Part shown: piece by piece, positions 19,093 through 31,300 of the stretch
Layout of the letters: each line of letters begins with the position of its first letter
How positions within the stretch are numbered: the first letter of the stretch is position 1
The notes under the pieces: model-generated
Seen by the model: only the letters and a program-made list of their open reading frames with translations
The model's database searches: none
What the model was told of the DNA's origin: nothing
Position numbers and translations under genes: made by a program
Source of the DNA: Pholiota molesta
Taxonomy: Eukaryota; Basidiomycota; Agaricomycetes; Agaricales; Strophariaceae
Direction: 5' to 3'
Length of the DNA: 64,000 nucleotides
NCBI GenBank assembly: GCA_014925825.1
Contig: JACGCK010000011.1
Span: forward strand, 1 to 64,000

Positions 19093-22000
19093 ATGCCTCC
19101 TCAGGTCAAAAAAGGAGCACACACTACTCAAGAACTCGTATCAGTTGGTCGTCGAGATGTGTTTTCCAAAACCAATCCCGCGAGGCTCCATGGAAAACGG
19201 GATGAGCACGGACAAAAGCCAACAACATCCAAGGCTTTGATATTGCGTAATGGGAAATACGGATCACAGGGAACTGGAGAACTCATACTCATGAGCAGGA
19301 TGAGTGGACGTGAAAAGTTGGATCTTCTTGCAGGTGAGCCCGAGGAAGCCCGCTTACAAGCTCATGAGGATCCTAATTTGCATTTTTGATCAGAAAATCT
19401 GGTTGAAGAATCCAAGAAAGCCGTCTTGAGTCCTTTACGCTTGGAAAAATGTCTGAAGATGGCGGAATCTCAAAGCGATGGTATGTCAATTAGACTTATA
19501 GATAGTTGCAATGCAAGGTTAACCAAGATTCGCCGTGCAGTATACATCGATGATATTTCCAATCTAAGAGATCCTGATATATTCCGTTCTCTTATCGAAC
19601 ACGAGCTACAGGCCAGAACAGAGCCCTCGAGGACAGATCCTCGCAGAAATCCATCCTATGTTGCCAAATTGATTGCCACCAGGTATGTCCTTGTACTTTG
19701 TGGACATCTTGTAATGTAAATTAAGTACAACTTTCGGACGTGTTTCTAGAATCCACAACTCTTACATGCTTGCTTCTGCTTGGAAGATAGTGTCTGATAC
19801 ACTAAATGAATTTGCCGTTGAGGGTTTGACGGACAAGAATGCCAAGTTGCAGCTCAAAAGCAATCCCGACATGAGGGAGCGTTATCTTATTTTGTGCGAC
19901 ATGGTGGATGTTCTAGTCAAAATGAATCAAGATAGATTCGCGGTTTTGGCTACTACGGCGCGTGAGTTTAGCTTTATTTCGGTTGTCAAAGTTTTATTGA
20001 CATTTCTTTAGCTCATTACGCAAAGTATTTCAAACTCAAGCCGAGTGAAAGCTCAGACCCGACGGAGCCTGAGTACATATTTGATTGGACAGATTTGCGC
20101 GGCGCTGCAGAGTCTTTCTTGACTCCATAATCATCGAACTCTGCTTCCCGCAAGGGAAGTACCCCCAAGCCGTTCTTTATCGCATTCTCCATGATGCGGT
20201 CGATGAATCTCCCCGTGAAGCTAAACGTTTCCCTCAAGCATTATGGGATGCAGTCGGTGATCTTTCTGTACGTTATCCCGTAATCTATGCGGCTTGCGTT
20301 GCTAACAAACTACTTTAGATTTCCGTGGAGCTACAAGAGCTCTTAGCTGCACCATTATTTGGGCCGGAAGGGGAAACTTGGAAGAGTCAACCAAGGCAGA
20401 TGCCAGAAGAATATGAAAGCTGGGTCGACGCTCAGATATTTTCCTTAGAGGCATCAAACATGTTCGCCAATTTCAAAGATTTGATTTTCCCTTTGGACAA
20501 GACGAGGAACAAGTCTGTCCTTGACAACATGTGGAAACAGATCGACAAGGTGAGTTCACTTGTTTTGCGTAGTTGGCTCGTTCATGATTATTGACGTAAT
20601 TTAGAACTATATCACAGCATCAGGATTAGGTATAGACGCATTGTGGCAGTTGGAAGATGCGTTCAATCACGAACCGCAATGGAGCGCGTTCTCGATGCCC
20701 AAGATCGACGAGGAACCAGAAGACCAGAAACCTGCGAGACGCGCTCTCGTAAAGAAACAAGACAAGCAAGCGAAGTTACTCGCGCTTACGAACGGTGGAG
20801 ACGATGACAGCGATGATTCTATGCCCGGTCTTCAGTCTGTTTCCAACTCGGATGAGGAAGATGATGATGACGATGACGATACCGACTCGGATGAGTATGA
20901 ATACGACGATGAATCCGACGATGATGAGTCCGGCTATGACACTGAAGAAGAAGACGAAATTCGCGATCTATTGAGGGAGGCTATGGATGCAGCTCACGAA
21001 ACCAACTGGCTCGAGTCTGAGCCAAATATGCCCAAGGAAATTGACCCTCTAAACGAAGAAAATATCAAAGGAAATCATTTCCTAAAGCTTTTGGGTTCTT
21101 TGAGAGGTGAGCTGTCTGTTTCAATCGATACACTGGTTTGGCATTGAACCTCTTCAGGACGTATGTTTACTGCCAGTCCAAAGTTAAAGACGGCAACAAG
21201 GACAGAGCCGCGAACAACGGCTGCCCGTGCTGCGTTCAGGGCGACACCGACGGGTGTGCCGAAGGCCGTTCCTACCAAAATGCCTCCAAAACAGGGGCCC
21301 ACACCTTCCGCTGTTACAACTTCAGCAACGCAGATGAAATCTCGTAAGCTTATATAGCATTTCTGCAATGGTAAGTCAGCTGATAAGGTTCTTTACCACA
21401 GCCGTCCCTCAAGCCAGTCAAAAAGCGACTGTTGAAGAAGTAGAGGATGAGGACGATGCACATACATCCAGTCCAAAGAAGAAAAAGAAAAAGTCGAAGA
21501 AGAAGAAGAAGAAAATGGATTCTTCTGCCGACATGCCCCAACTTTCGACCACTAGTACAGTCCAGTCTGTGGGCTCAGATTCCAGCACTACGCCAACTTC
21601 TACGCCTGCTAGCAAGAACTCGCAATCCTCTGCGGCGACATATACGCCGTCATTTATGTCGTCGATGGCTTCACTTACGCTTGCGGAGACAACAGCTCAA
21701 TCTGCACATGCCTACCTGCAGGAACAACAATTGAATAAATCTGAGAAGAAAATCAAATCCAGACCGGATCATGCATCCTTATTCTCGCATACAGAAGAGA
21801 GGAGGGGCCTCTTGTCAAAGTTATCCTCCGTTGTAAAAGGCAGGGACAAAGAAAAGGAGATGCAGGAAGCCAGGCAGAGTTGGTTCTCCAAACTAGGCAA
21901 GAAAACAACCGGCTTGATGCACCAGCTCCTCAAACCTGGAGACAAGGACACGCTTGGAGATATGAAATGGGAGCATTTCTTGAAAGTGAGTTCGTTTCAC

Positions 22001-22376
22001 GACTTTCTGATTCCTCTAAAGTCATCATCCTTATGACCAAAGGTTATGAGGGACATGGGTTTCGAATACGATCCAAGCACAGCGGGCTCCAGCGTTCGGT
22101 TTGACCCGCCCAATAAGAATGACAAGGTGAATACAATATTGCTGACTGAAAACGGATTAATTTTACTGACTATGAATGGTCAGCCCATTACATTCCACAA
22201 GCGTAAGTAATGTCTTGATTCAGCGATGAAAAGGTCCTTACTTTCATCTGACAGCGCATCCTGATCCCACCCTCAAAATTCACCATCTTCGTTCCTTTGC
22301 CAAAAGATTGAAAAAACGATATGGATGGAGTGACGAAGATCTATTGAAGCTCGATGGTACCACCAACAGATATTAG
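19093..22376 (+). CDS. Large conserved basidiomycete protein ending in a HicA-like RNA-binding fold
   Basis: About 900 residues in ~10 exons, starting MPPQVKKGAHTTQEL. The N-terminal ~450 residues are helical (LEKCLKMAESQSDG, RRNPSYVAKLIATR, LILCDMVDVLVKMNQDRF, YRILHDAVDESPREA, FPLDKTRNKSVLDNMWKQ) and unknown to me. A long acidic tract (20830-20960, almost all Asp/Glu) and a Lys-rich tract (about 21477-21516) follow. The last ~80 residues (from 21960) read WEHFLKVMRDMGFEYDPST, GSSVRFDPP, ITFHKPHP, LRSFAKRLKKRYGWSDEDL. That order is the layout of HicA (YcfA): an alpha1 helix, a GS/F strand, the catalytic-type His strand (ITFHKPHP), then an LR..LK helix. I infer RNA binding; activity is unproven. 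Stops at 22374-22376. Confidence 0.75.
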
Positions 22377-22482
22377 CGTAATGCTTGGATATGGCAAATT
22401 TGTACATAATGTATCGTAATGCATGTATTAGTTTTGCTTATCAAATGGATTTTTGGTTGATTTTTTTTTGACAATGTGTGAT

Positions 22483-23922
22483 TTATACATTAGCCACTCT
22501 TCTAACTACCGTCATCTCCGATATTTTTTCGACCTAAGTAGGGTGAATCGAAAGAAAGCATTTTCACAATGAAGCGTACCAGTTGAATGAATCCATCTTC
22601 ATTAAGAACTTCCGCGACGATTTGCTCAAGAGCGGTATTTGACAGATTGTAAATCGAAGTCGCTTCCACGAATGATGCGAGAATAGGACGAATAACATTT
22701 TGTGGATCAACAGGGGCTGCTAACCTATTCGTAGGTGTCGGATCTGAATTCGGAATGGAAGGTTCTGAGCTTGGAATGGATGGTAGTGAAGAACTCGAGG
22801 ATTTATGCGTTGGCTTAGGATTACATTGATGTCGGGTATTGCAGATGAATGTTCTCCCACATTTGAGGTTTCTCTGGGAGCATTAGTTTGGTGACTGGAT
22901 GACGTTTGAGGAGCTGCTAGCAAAGGAATAGGTGGGATTGGGGGAAAAAGAGGTCGACCAGAAGTCACTGGCGGATAAAATTCGGGATCTGAAGGCGGTT
23001 CCTGTCTCTGAGGAGAAGAGAAGAGTGTGAGCGATCTAGGCAATGGTGGTCGCTCGACTGAGGGCTGCGTGATGGGTTGAGCAAAACTGGTTTGCTTTGC
23101 AATAGGTGTAGTGTCATTGGTAGTTAATGAATACGTAAACGGTGAACCACGGTTTGGGAGTAAGGGGTTGCTTGAAGGAAGTCTTGTTTGAACTTGGGTA
23201 TGTGGCACATTTACATTATTGATGAACTGAGCTTGAGACGCCGCAAAGGATGGTGCTGAGGTTGGGTTCAACCTACAAGGGCAGACAGGTTTGATAAGAG
23301 CAATGAAGTCCGACGCATCTTGGGCTGATTGGAAGGAAATTTGAAATCTTCTGTAGACCTAGTCCAAGAATGATAGAAAGAAAAATCGTGGGTTAAAAGA
23401 CATTTTCTATTGCTGGACTGCCAATGGCATACTGGAGTAATTCCATCCTCGCGGCCATGGAAATATCTGATGCCAACAACGGTATCACGGTAGACAGCTT
23501 TCAGAGGCAGACCTTCAGTTTGATGTTTTCGGGCAACAGGAGCTGTGATAGACGAGAACGACAAGAGATCCATATCTTCCTACCATGCATTTTGACGATT
23601 AGCATGTTATCGGCAGGAATAGAGGGCCACATTAGAGAAGAAAAACTTGCAAATACAACATCTTGTTGACCGACTTCTGCGTCCACAGTAGGGTTAATAC
23701 TCCAGATAATGCGTAGCCGAACAGATTCGAGTTCTTTGGTCTGCGATATCTTCATATCCAGGAGCAACCGCAAAGTTGGGTTGGTAAAATGCTGCCACTC
23801 TTGCATTGTTTCGGGACTAGCATCCGAAAAAGCTGAGATTTTGCAATAGTTCTCTTGACAGGATATGCTCTAGAGTATTTAGATATGGTATAGCTTGAGG
23901 TTTTGGTTGTAGAATGGCTCAT
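22483..23922 (-). CDS. Rec114-like meiotic double-strand-break protein
   Basis: In fungi Rec114 works with Mei4 and Mer2 to promote Spo11 breaks. The N-terminal PH-like part has EWQHFTNPTLRLLLDMK, VFASFSSLMWPSIPADNMLI, KAVYRDTVVGIRYFHGRED and, after an intron (GTATGC...GGACTAG), RRFQISFQSAQDASDFIALI...CPC. The middle is Pro/Ser-rich. The end is a helix, TALEQIVAEVLNEDGFIQL, joined by an intron to VEKISEMTVVRRVANV. That is the Rec114 layout: PH fold, disordered linker and C-terminal helix. Introns at 23577 (41 nt) and 22833 (about 47 nt) restore frame. One disruption remains in exon 1: an AAAA run near 23845 needs one more A to join KYSRAYPVKRTIA to the ISAFSDASPE frame. Assignment is from pattern, not alignment. 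Confidence 0.62.
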
Positions 23923-24073
23923 ACTGCTATTCAGGAGTTGAAAAACCACGTCAGAAACTATGTCCTGAATGCTGTGCATATTATTTGGTTTCTGCCGATG
24001 AGCCAAATAGGCCTGTCAGCGACGTTGAACAATCGTCATCGACAGTCTCTTGTGCTTACGGTGATCTGTTCAA

Positions 24074-25112
24074 ATGGCCCCTTCATCTGCATTCAAAGAC
24101 ACTCGAAAACAACTATCAAGACTCGGAAAGAATATCATGAAGTCTCATCGAGTTCGAATACCAAAATACGACATGCCCATAAGATTCCGGCCAGTGAGTC
24201 CGAGTTTTTGCTTCCACAGATTTCCTACTCATTTTATCTACACAGTGGTTTCTCATCTTTACATGCGTAATCATGGTTATTCTCGCATTTCTTGGATTTA
24301 CAAACTTTTCGCAAGCGCTACCTTTGAACGACAAGATTTTACACTTTCTCTGCTTTGGCATTGCCACAGCAGTTTTCTACTTCATCGTAGACGTAGACGA
24401 GTGCGTTTTGAATTTGAACAATTGTATGGTTCCATGATTTAATGTTGAGCATCTGGGATTTAGGAGCGCACGAAGAATTTGGTTTTGGAGACATTCTACG
24501 TTAATTTTTACGACGTTTACTTGCTTCTTCTGCGGAGGTATCCTGAGTGAATTTGTCCAAGCCGCCCTTCCTGTTGAGTACATTACATCCGATTCATTTA
24601 ATTGAACTAATGAAATTTGTAGTACAAAACATTTCAATGGAGTGACGTCCTGGTGTGTATCACACTTGTTCATGCCTTTGTTCACCTCCAATTAATAATG
24701 GAATATGTATCAGGCAAACCTGTGCGGATCTAGCCTTGGATTATATTTTTCTTACCACGTTGAACGATACTATCGTCATCGAAGAGAGGTATTTACTATT
24801 TCTCAAGAAGCAGGCACTCAAATGATTGATATTCCTTTTTAGATTGCAAGGCTTTATCAACCTCTCTCGGCTTCTATTTCTGATCTAGAAGACGACTATG
24901 ATGAAATTGACGCCACCCAGTTACTCCCAACACACAACACACAACCCTCAAAACCTACTGGTAAAGGGCGCAGTTTCGCCAATGTTTGGGATGAGCGAGA
25001 GGAGCTATTCGAAATTGTAGACAGCGACGAGGAAAATGATCGCGCTATCGGCCCTAGCACAATCGTACCCCAAACTGAAGGTCCTCGCATTGTTGTCTCG
25101 CAATACTCCTAA
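24074..25112 (+). CDS. VanZ-like membrane protein
   Basis: N-terminal part MAPSSAFKDTRKQLSRLGKN, then KYDMPIRFRPWFLIFTCV and a first helix (FTCVIMVILAFLGFTNF). The helix-loop has the VanZ-type LPLNDKILHFLCFGIATAVF (D-K..HF). Next come the segment after an intron (ARRIWFWRHSTLIFTTFTCF) and GGILSEFVQAALPYKTF (E-F-Q motif of VanZ). The family's function is mostly unknown; eukaryotic members are fungal membrane proteins. A hydrophilic C-terminal tail (DDYDEIDATQLLPTH, DSDEENDRAIG) of about 110 residues ends VVSQYS. Exons join in frame (DVDE|SARR across 24400-24463). Head-to-head with the Rec114-like gene (151 bp apart). Confidence 0.78.
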
Positions 25113-25194
25113 GCAGGAGAAAGCAGTGTCTTGTGCCTCATCAAATCTAGAATATAAGCCGAACCGGACTCATGAGCAACATGAACCAAAGTGT

Positions 25195-27429
25195 TCATGA
25201 ATTGTCTACTCTATGGGCGACATCTTCCACCGCTGCTTGCAAACTTTCGATCTCGCTGCCGACTTTTGCAAGCTCTTGCTCGCGTGTCCGTACCAGTTTC
25301 CTCATCTCGCTGGATGCCGTCTCAGCTACGACGATGACCTGACCCTGCATCGTTTTGGAAAGCGTATCCTTAACAGAAGATCAGCTTCTCCAATAGGGAA
25401 TCAGCACTGTGGTTTGTTACCTTTAGGTCGCGATCGAGACCCTCCGCTGCTCTTGCCCAATCTTGCCACCACCGCTTTTTTGACTTCTCCCATTGTCCAA
25501 CTGCCCATCGGACACTGGCAACCGCACCCAATATACCTACTCCCATCGCAGTTCCTGCATCCATTCCGAACAGTCCAAGCAAACCTTCGCCGCTCCCCAA
25601 AAGCCAGCCCAGCCATCCAGCCCAGCCTACTCCCACGCCGGATAGGATTCCACCGTACATACCAAGCACAGCTCGTTGGCCTGTGACATGCAGCCGAGCC
25701 GTTGGAAACTCAATTATTTGGTTTCGACGCGAATACAACGGCTTCGTCAGGCTGTCAGGCGTCAGCTGGTAGTGGGGGGATGCTTTCAACTGTAGCAAAG
25801 TATTCTGCAGAATAGCAGATGAAATAGCGGGATGTGTATGAAGGAGTGTGAATCCAGATTGTGATAGATTCTCTTGTAACACGATTAGTTTTCCTGTCTG
25901 CATTATCAACTATTCGCTAGACATGAGCATAACTTATCCTTGTCATTAAATTGATTATATACGTACCTTTTTCTCAAGTCCATGACACCATGACTGTTTC
26001 AGAGCCGAGCTAATTATTCCGCTGATTTCATCTACTCTCCAAAGCATTCTCCACCAGGTCAATGTATCCATGACCTGTCGCATCTCCTTCTCAGCTTGTT
26101 TCAAAGCTTCATCTACCTCGTTCAGCACAACTTTGCCAGTGCTGGGATCACGTTGTCCAAAAACATTTTTGCAGCCCGCGTTTGAGCTTCTCGGACCGCC
26201 TCTTCCAGATGGCTAGCGTCAATAAACGCTTTGTCTGTTTCGTGACGCGCTTGTTGAACGCTACGAATATAATAATGAAGCGCTTCGGAGATGTGGCTTA
26301 ATGCGAGATTCGCCCGTATGGTGGGCATATATGGTTTTGCAGCCAGTTTAATCTGCAGGGCCTTGGTGATACTGGATAAGCGAGAACGCACGAAGTCGCG
26401 TTGGTATCTCTGAATTGCAGAGATAGAATGAGGCTCCGCCTGTAGAGCGCGAATGGCCTCAATAGCAAGTTTGGGATCTACGGAAACAACTTCAGGGATA
26501 CGATTTGCTGTTTGGTGCGGTGATTGCTTTTGGATTATGTCTTGTATTTGAGCGGGTGCGATGCTTGCCGTCAGAACAACCAAGGCATTTGAGGGTATTC
26601 GAGCATTGAGCAGTTCGGAAAGTGAGACCGTAATGGGATTGCAAACAAGAATAGGAAGGTCTGCCTCCAGTACAGCAGGATTATTCAGGATTGAAGCAAG
26701 ATTATCACTGGCGGAAGTTGTGGGTGGGCGTAACTCGGTGATTTCTATGGGAATAGAGAACTTGGTAAGGTAACTTGATGGAACTTGAAAAGACGAAGGT
26801 CCTGGATCTGACCCAGTTCCGTGTCTAGTTAAAACTCCGGATAAAGACCCTTGCTATGAGTATACATTATCGAAGGACATACGAAATGCTGACTTTTCCC
26901 TCTTCATTCCGATTCTTCCATCTGTCTTCGAGAGCTTCTGTTTGTACCCCAGATGAGAGAGGGTCTGCGAGGAGAGCAGTGACGAGCTCCTGCGTTTCTG
27001 ACCACTCATCCAATCCACACACTACTCTTAACGTCAGTATCTGTCCGACTGCAATTTTAATTCGGCATACATACCAATTATCTTCGCGGGTCTTTCACTT
27101 GTTGCGGACAAATCCTCATGTGCATCCGAAAGAATGTTCTCCCAAGTTTTCGCTGTTTCATCAATTCGTGGAAAACCGGAGATTGCGCTGGATTCCAGTA
27201 CGCGAGGTAGTAATTGTGTCGTTTTGTGCAACACGGTCAAGGCTTCTGACTTCACAGAGTTCAAGCTGTTGGAATCTTTTGTGGTTAATGTTACTGAAGT
27301 CGCGTATCCTTTAGCGAGGTGCGTAAAACGTCTGGCACCATGACCACGAGAAGAAATCGTTCGGGCAAAGCTTTGTGGGGTCTTGATAGCGGTCTTGCAC
27401 GTAATGAAGGGAGGATGGCATAGTAGCAT
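25195..27429 (-). CDS. MMC1: Mmc1-type fungal mitochondrial protein (dynamin-superfamily member of the inner membrane)
   Basis: An N-terminal presequence rich in Arg and Ser (FARTISSRGHGARRFTH) points to mitochondria. The body has conserved helical segments (SVKSEALTVLHKTTQLLP, KTWENILSDAHEDLSA, LKAIEAIRALQAEP-like, LHYYIRSVQQARHETDKAFI). The C-terminal part has SARRNQIIEFP-type TARLHVTGQRAVLGMYGG and a Gly/Trp-rich hairpin of two transmembrane helices (WAGWLGWLLGSGEGLLGLFG; MGVGILGAVASVRWAVG), followed by a coiled-coil tail (SSEMRKLVRTREQELAKV). This layout and the C-terminal hairpin are those of Mmc1, reported to shape cristae in fungi. No P-loop is seen, consistent with the family being divergent. 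Several introns; TGA at 25195-25197. Confidence 0.78.
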
Positions 27430-28313
27430 TGGTTAGGCCCGATCCAATGTTCGTAGAACGCGTCCAACCTTGATGAGAGTTGTCGACAGAATTTATTTAT
27501 GTAAATCAATTACTGTCAGTGTCAGACCAGGAGTCGCACTGTAAGGTCACGTGAAGCGTCCGGATTAATATTTGCGGGGCGCGGGGCGCGCTACGTAGTA
27601 CTACTAGTACTGTAGTAGTAGCGACACGTTGCCGCAGCGCCTCCATTGCGCGTATAACTTTGGTATTATGCCCATTGCCCGAGTTAAATATGCATCGGTC
27701 CAAAAGATACCCCAGCCTGACATTCTTTTGGGGATATTACTTAGCTACGTAGGTAAACCGAAGTAGAAACTACGCAACTTAGCTCCAGTACTTCAGTCGA
27801 CACCAAGCTCCTACGCAGTTACTGAAGTGGAATTTCGTCTAATTACCTGCGCAACAGTCAAAATACCGCGGAGGAACCAAATTGTATATTGTGCTCAATT
27901 GTAGGACGGTAAGCTCAATTCTGCACGCAAAAAAACCACCACACTTTCGAGAACGTGGATATAGACAAATTAAAATACTCGTGGTTGCAAGTCAATGAAG
28001 ACCGAACCAGGGTACCACCCAAGTGCAATTCTAACCTCATTTTATCTCATTTTCCGGATATCAGTGACAAGGACGCCGATCCGCGGTATTTGCTGCCTCC
28101 AAATTTTTGAGAATGCCCCGCGGTGCAATTCCCACTGCCAGCGACATCATCGGCGTTGATAATTTAAATATGGGAGAATTTGGCCGGAATATGGATATCT
28201 ATGGTATATTTGGCACGTGCAAACGGATGAATGCAAAGGCTCGCACACAGAGATTTCTGAAAAAGCGTTACACTCGAGCTCAGTGTGGTCACTCCCTCCA
28301 CGACGTCTGTACA
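27430..28313. other. Divergent promoter region
   Basis: 884 bp between the Mmc1 gene (minus) and the Mga2/Spt23-like gene (plus). It holds a CACGTGA box (27547), a GC-rich run (27575-27590) followed by an imperfect palindromic CTACGTAGTACTACTAGTAC stretch (27591-27621), and several TACGTAG motifs (27745). An in-frame ATG at 28107 upstream of the chosen start is discussed with that gene. Confidence 0.4.
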
Positions 28314-31300
28314 ATGTCGGCGTCGTCGACGACAACTACAGCATCTCGCTCGCCGTCGCCGTTGACTCCAGAGGCTTCTGACACCCTCGAATCAGTAATC
28401 ATACAAAGCGAACTCGACCACGCATCCTCGTGGTACCATTCCATGCACCCAACCAAGATGACCATTTCTACTTGGGCTTCTGATCCTTCCGTCTATACCA
28501 CCCCACACAAAGCAGAGGAAGAACAAATGTTGAGGCTAGATGACCTGATTGAGCAACACGCCTACGACGAGTAAGCCCTTTCACACTCCATCTTTACATT
28601 CTTTGACAAGTTCTGTAGCTCTCCGTTGTCGGGATTCGGTTCTTCTCTTAGTTATCCCTCTCCCACAGTATACCCCGATATTTCCAATTCAAATACCTCC
28701 CCCAGTCCCTTGGAGCCCGTTTCACCCGACCCTCGAGCCAGTCGTGCCCCCGTACCCACCCACCACGCTCCAACATCGTTAACAAAGCCAATTCCACCCC
28801 CCGCCTCTCTGCCACGCAAACAAGATCCTACTGCAATAAACCAGAAAGTGATTCATCCACCGAAAGAATCATGTTTCAAGTACGTTGTCCGACTATCTTC
28901 TGGTACCATATCGTGGGATTGACTCGGAGTCCAGCCTCCCCATAATGTTTCCAAGTATACCAGAAGGTGGAACTAAATCGCGAGTAGAGACTCAAGTCAG
29001 GGTGACAGTCGATTTGGCGGACTCTAGCTCGTCGTCAGACCCCTACAGATATGATCGAGTGGGCTCTTGGAAGTGGCTGAAATTGCCTTCAGGAACGGCG
29101 ACAAAGAAACGTACTAGAAAACAGGGGAAAATTGGTGCGTCTAATCTTGGCCTTTGAATTCTTGAGACACAGCCTTATTTTCTATCAGACCCTGACCCCC
29201 AAGACATCCTTCATTTGGCGGTCATAGTGACCTGCGCTACGCCTCCACATAATCGAGTTTTGAGTTGCTCAAGTTGCCAAGCTCGTGAAGTTCGTGCTAT
29301 TCACATACATGATTTTTACCAGTATTCTGACTTAGTGTCTAGGCGAAACGCGTGGCGAAGAAATTGGCTGCTCGCGTACGGCCTGCTCGTTCCGAATCAG
29401 ATTCAGATGGAGATGGAAACGGTAAACCGCACAAAAGCAAGCATCATGAAGACACAACGAGCATCATCCAGTTCAATTGTGCTGAAATCCTTGATTTCTC
29501 CACCGGATCCGTGGTCCTCCCACTCCGCATAACTTGCTACTGCCGTCATCACCGAGAAAAGGTTGGATTCAACGTGCACTTCACAATGACAGACTATGCT
29601 GGGCGTATAGTGGGGTCTGGAGTTTCGCGACCAATCATGATCACGGATGATCATAAAACCTCCAATGGAAACAAAGCTCCGGAGCTGGTCAGCAGTTTTA
29701 CTGCTCTGGACCATCCTGACTGGTCCCAAGTCGGAGGCACATTGAATGAGTCTTCGCCGAATCCCGACCATCGCGCACCTTCTAAACGCAAGAAAGATGT
29801 TCTGCCTCCGCATTCCAAAAAACGTTCCAAACCCTATGATTCTTCCGCAAAGCCAACTCGTGTATCGAGAGAGGAAAGTGTATCCAGCGCACCATCCCCA
29901 TCGACTTCATACTCGCCGCTCCCTCCTGCAACCCGAGCTTCTACGCCTTCTACCTCGCTGCAAAATATTCTTGCAATGAGATCAAACACACCACTACTAC
30001 ACCCTATGGTCAATGACTCGGAGACGTCATCTCCAGAGACTATCGCAACGCCCTTGGATAATGCCTCGGACGTGCATATGCCAGAAGTCTTCGATCTTCC
30101 CCCTGATATCCTTGGCATGGATCAGAGTTCCCCTTCCAATATACCACAATCAATGAATACCTCAGACATGATGGTCTCTGCATTGCCTCATCCAATGTCG
30201 TTCATGTTCTTCGACCCCGCTCAAGGATCGCAGCCGATGCAAGTACAGTTACCAACTATCCATCGACTGATACCCAATATGGGCCCAACTCATGGTGGCA
30301 TTGAAGTCACTGTTTTGGGTGCTAACTTCCATCCTACGATACAATTGAACTGTATATTTGGCGACGTCGCCGCAAGCTCTACGCAACGATGGAGTGACAA
30401 CACACTTGTCTGTATTCTACCTCCAAGGGCCACACCGGGTGTTGTAGCTGTCTGGTTTGATGGATTCCCGAAAACGGATGAACAGATGAATTCTATGCCA
30501 TCCTTGTTTACTTATTCTGACGAATCCGACAGAGCACTGTGAGTATCATCGAATCTTTATTATTGGGAGTTTTTTCTTTTCTCAACACTAATTTTTATAC
30601 TTCAGAATGGAACTCGCTTTGCAGGTCGTTGGATTAAAAATGACCGGAAAAATCGAGGACGCGAAGAATGTTGCTATGAGGATAGTCGGAAATGCTGGGA
30701 ATGACACTACCGACTCGAATAACAGCAATACTAATTCTGGAATGATGCAGCTCACTTCCTCCCCTTCCATGCGCGACCTCCGACCCTTGTTGTTCGTCCG
30801 CGGAGAAAATGACACTTTCGAAAGCCGTATCATTGATTGCCTCACAGTTATGGATGCCCCTATGGGCACCTCTGCTCCCCATTCCATACCGACCGATATT
30901 GCCATTTCACATCCTTCTCCAAGTGGGCAGACATTATTGCACCTGGCTGTGTTCCTTGGCTTCTCGTCATTGACAAGTTTCCTCGTCAAACACGGCGCAG
31001 ACTTAGATGCCCGTGATCTCAATGGGTTTACTCCCTTGCACTTCGCAGCGCTTGCACAATCGCAAGAATGTGCAGATATACTCCTGGAAGCTGGCGCTGA
31101 CCTCGAAATTGTCAATGCTCGCGGAAAGACACCAGAAGAAGTCGCGTCTCCGGCATTTTTCAAGGCATCTTCATCTTCCTCCACATATAACACCGACAGT
31201 GACGACGACCGCTCTGATGACGAAGATGCGGAATTGGGTGATGCGGAGGAAGATGATGATATTCAGCTTCGACAGATCATCCAACGCCGCATTTCACGCC

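Noticed and set aside
19093..22376. Toxin-antitoxin operon for the HicA-like tail
   Set aside because: There is no HicB-like partner near it and the fold is part of a large spliced eukaryotic protein; only a domain-level resemblance is claimed.
26856..27314. Plus-strand open frame antisense to the Mmc1 gene
   Set aside because: Covered by the conserved Mmc1 reading frame on the minus strand; no similarity of its own.
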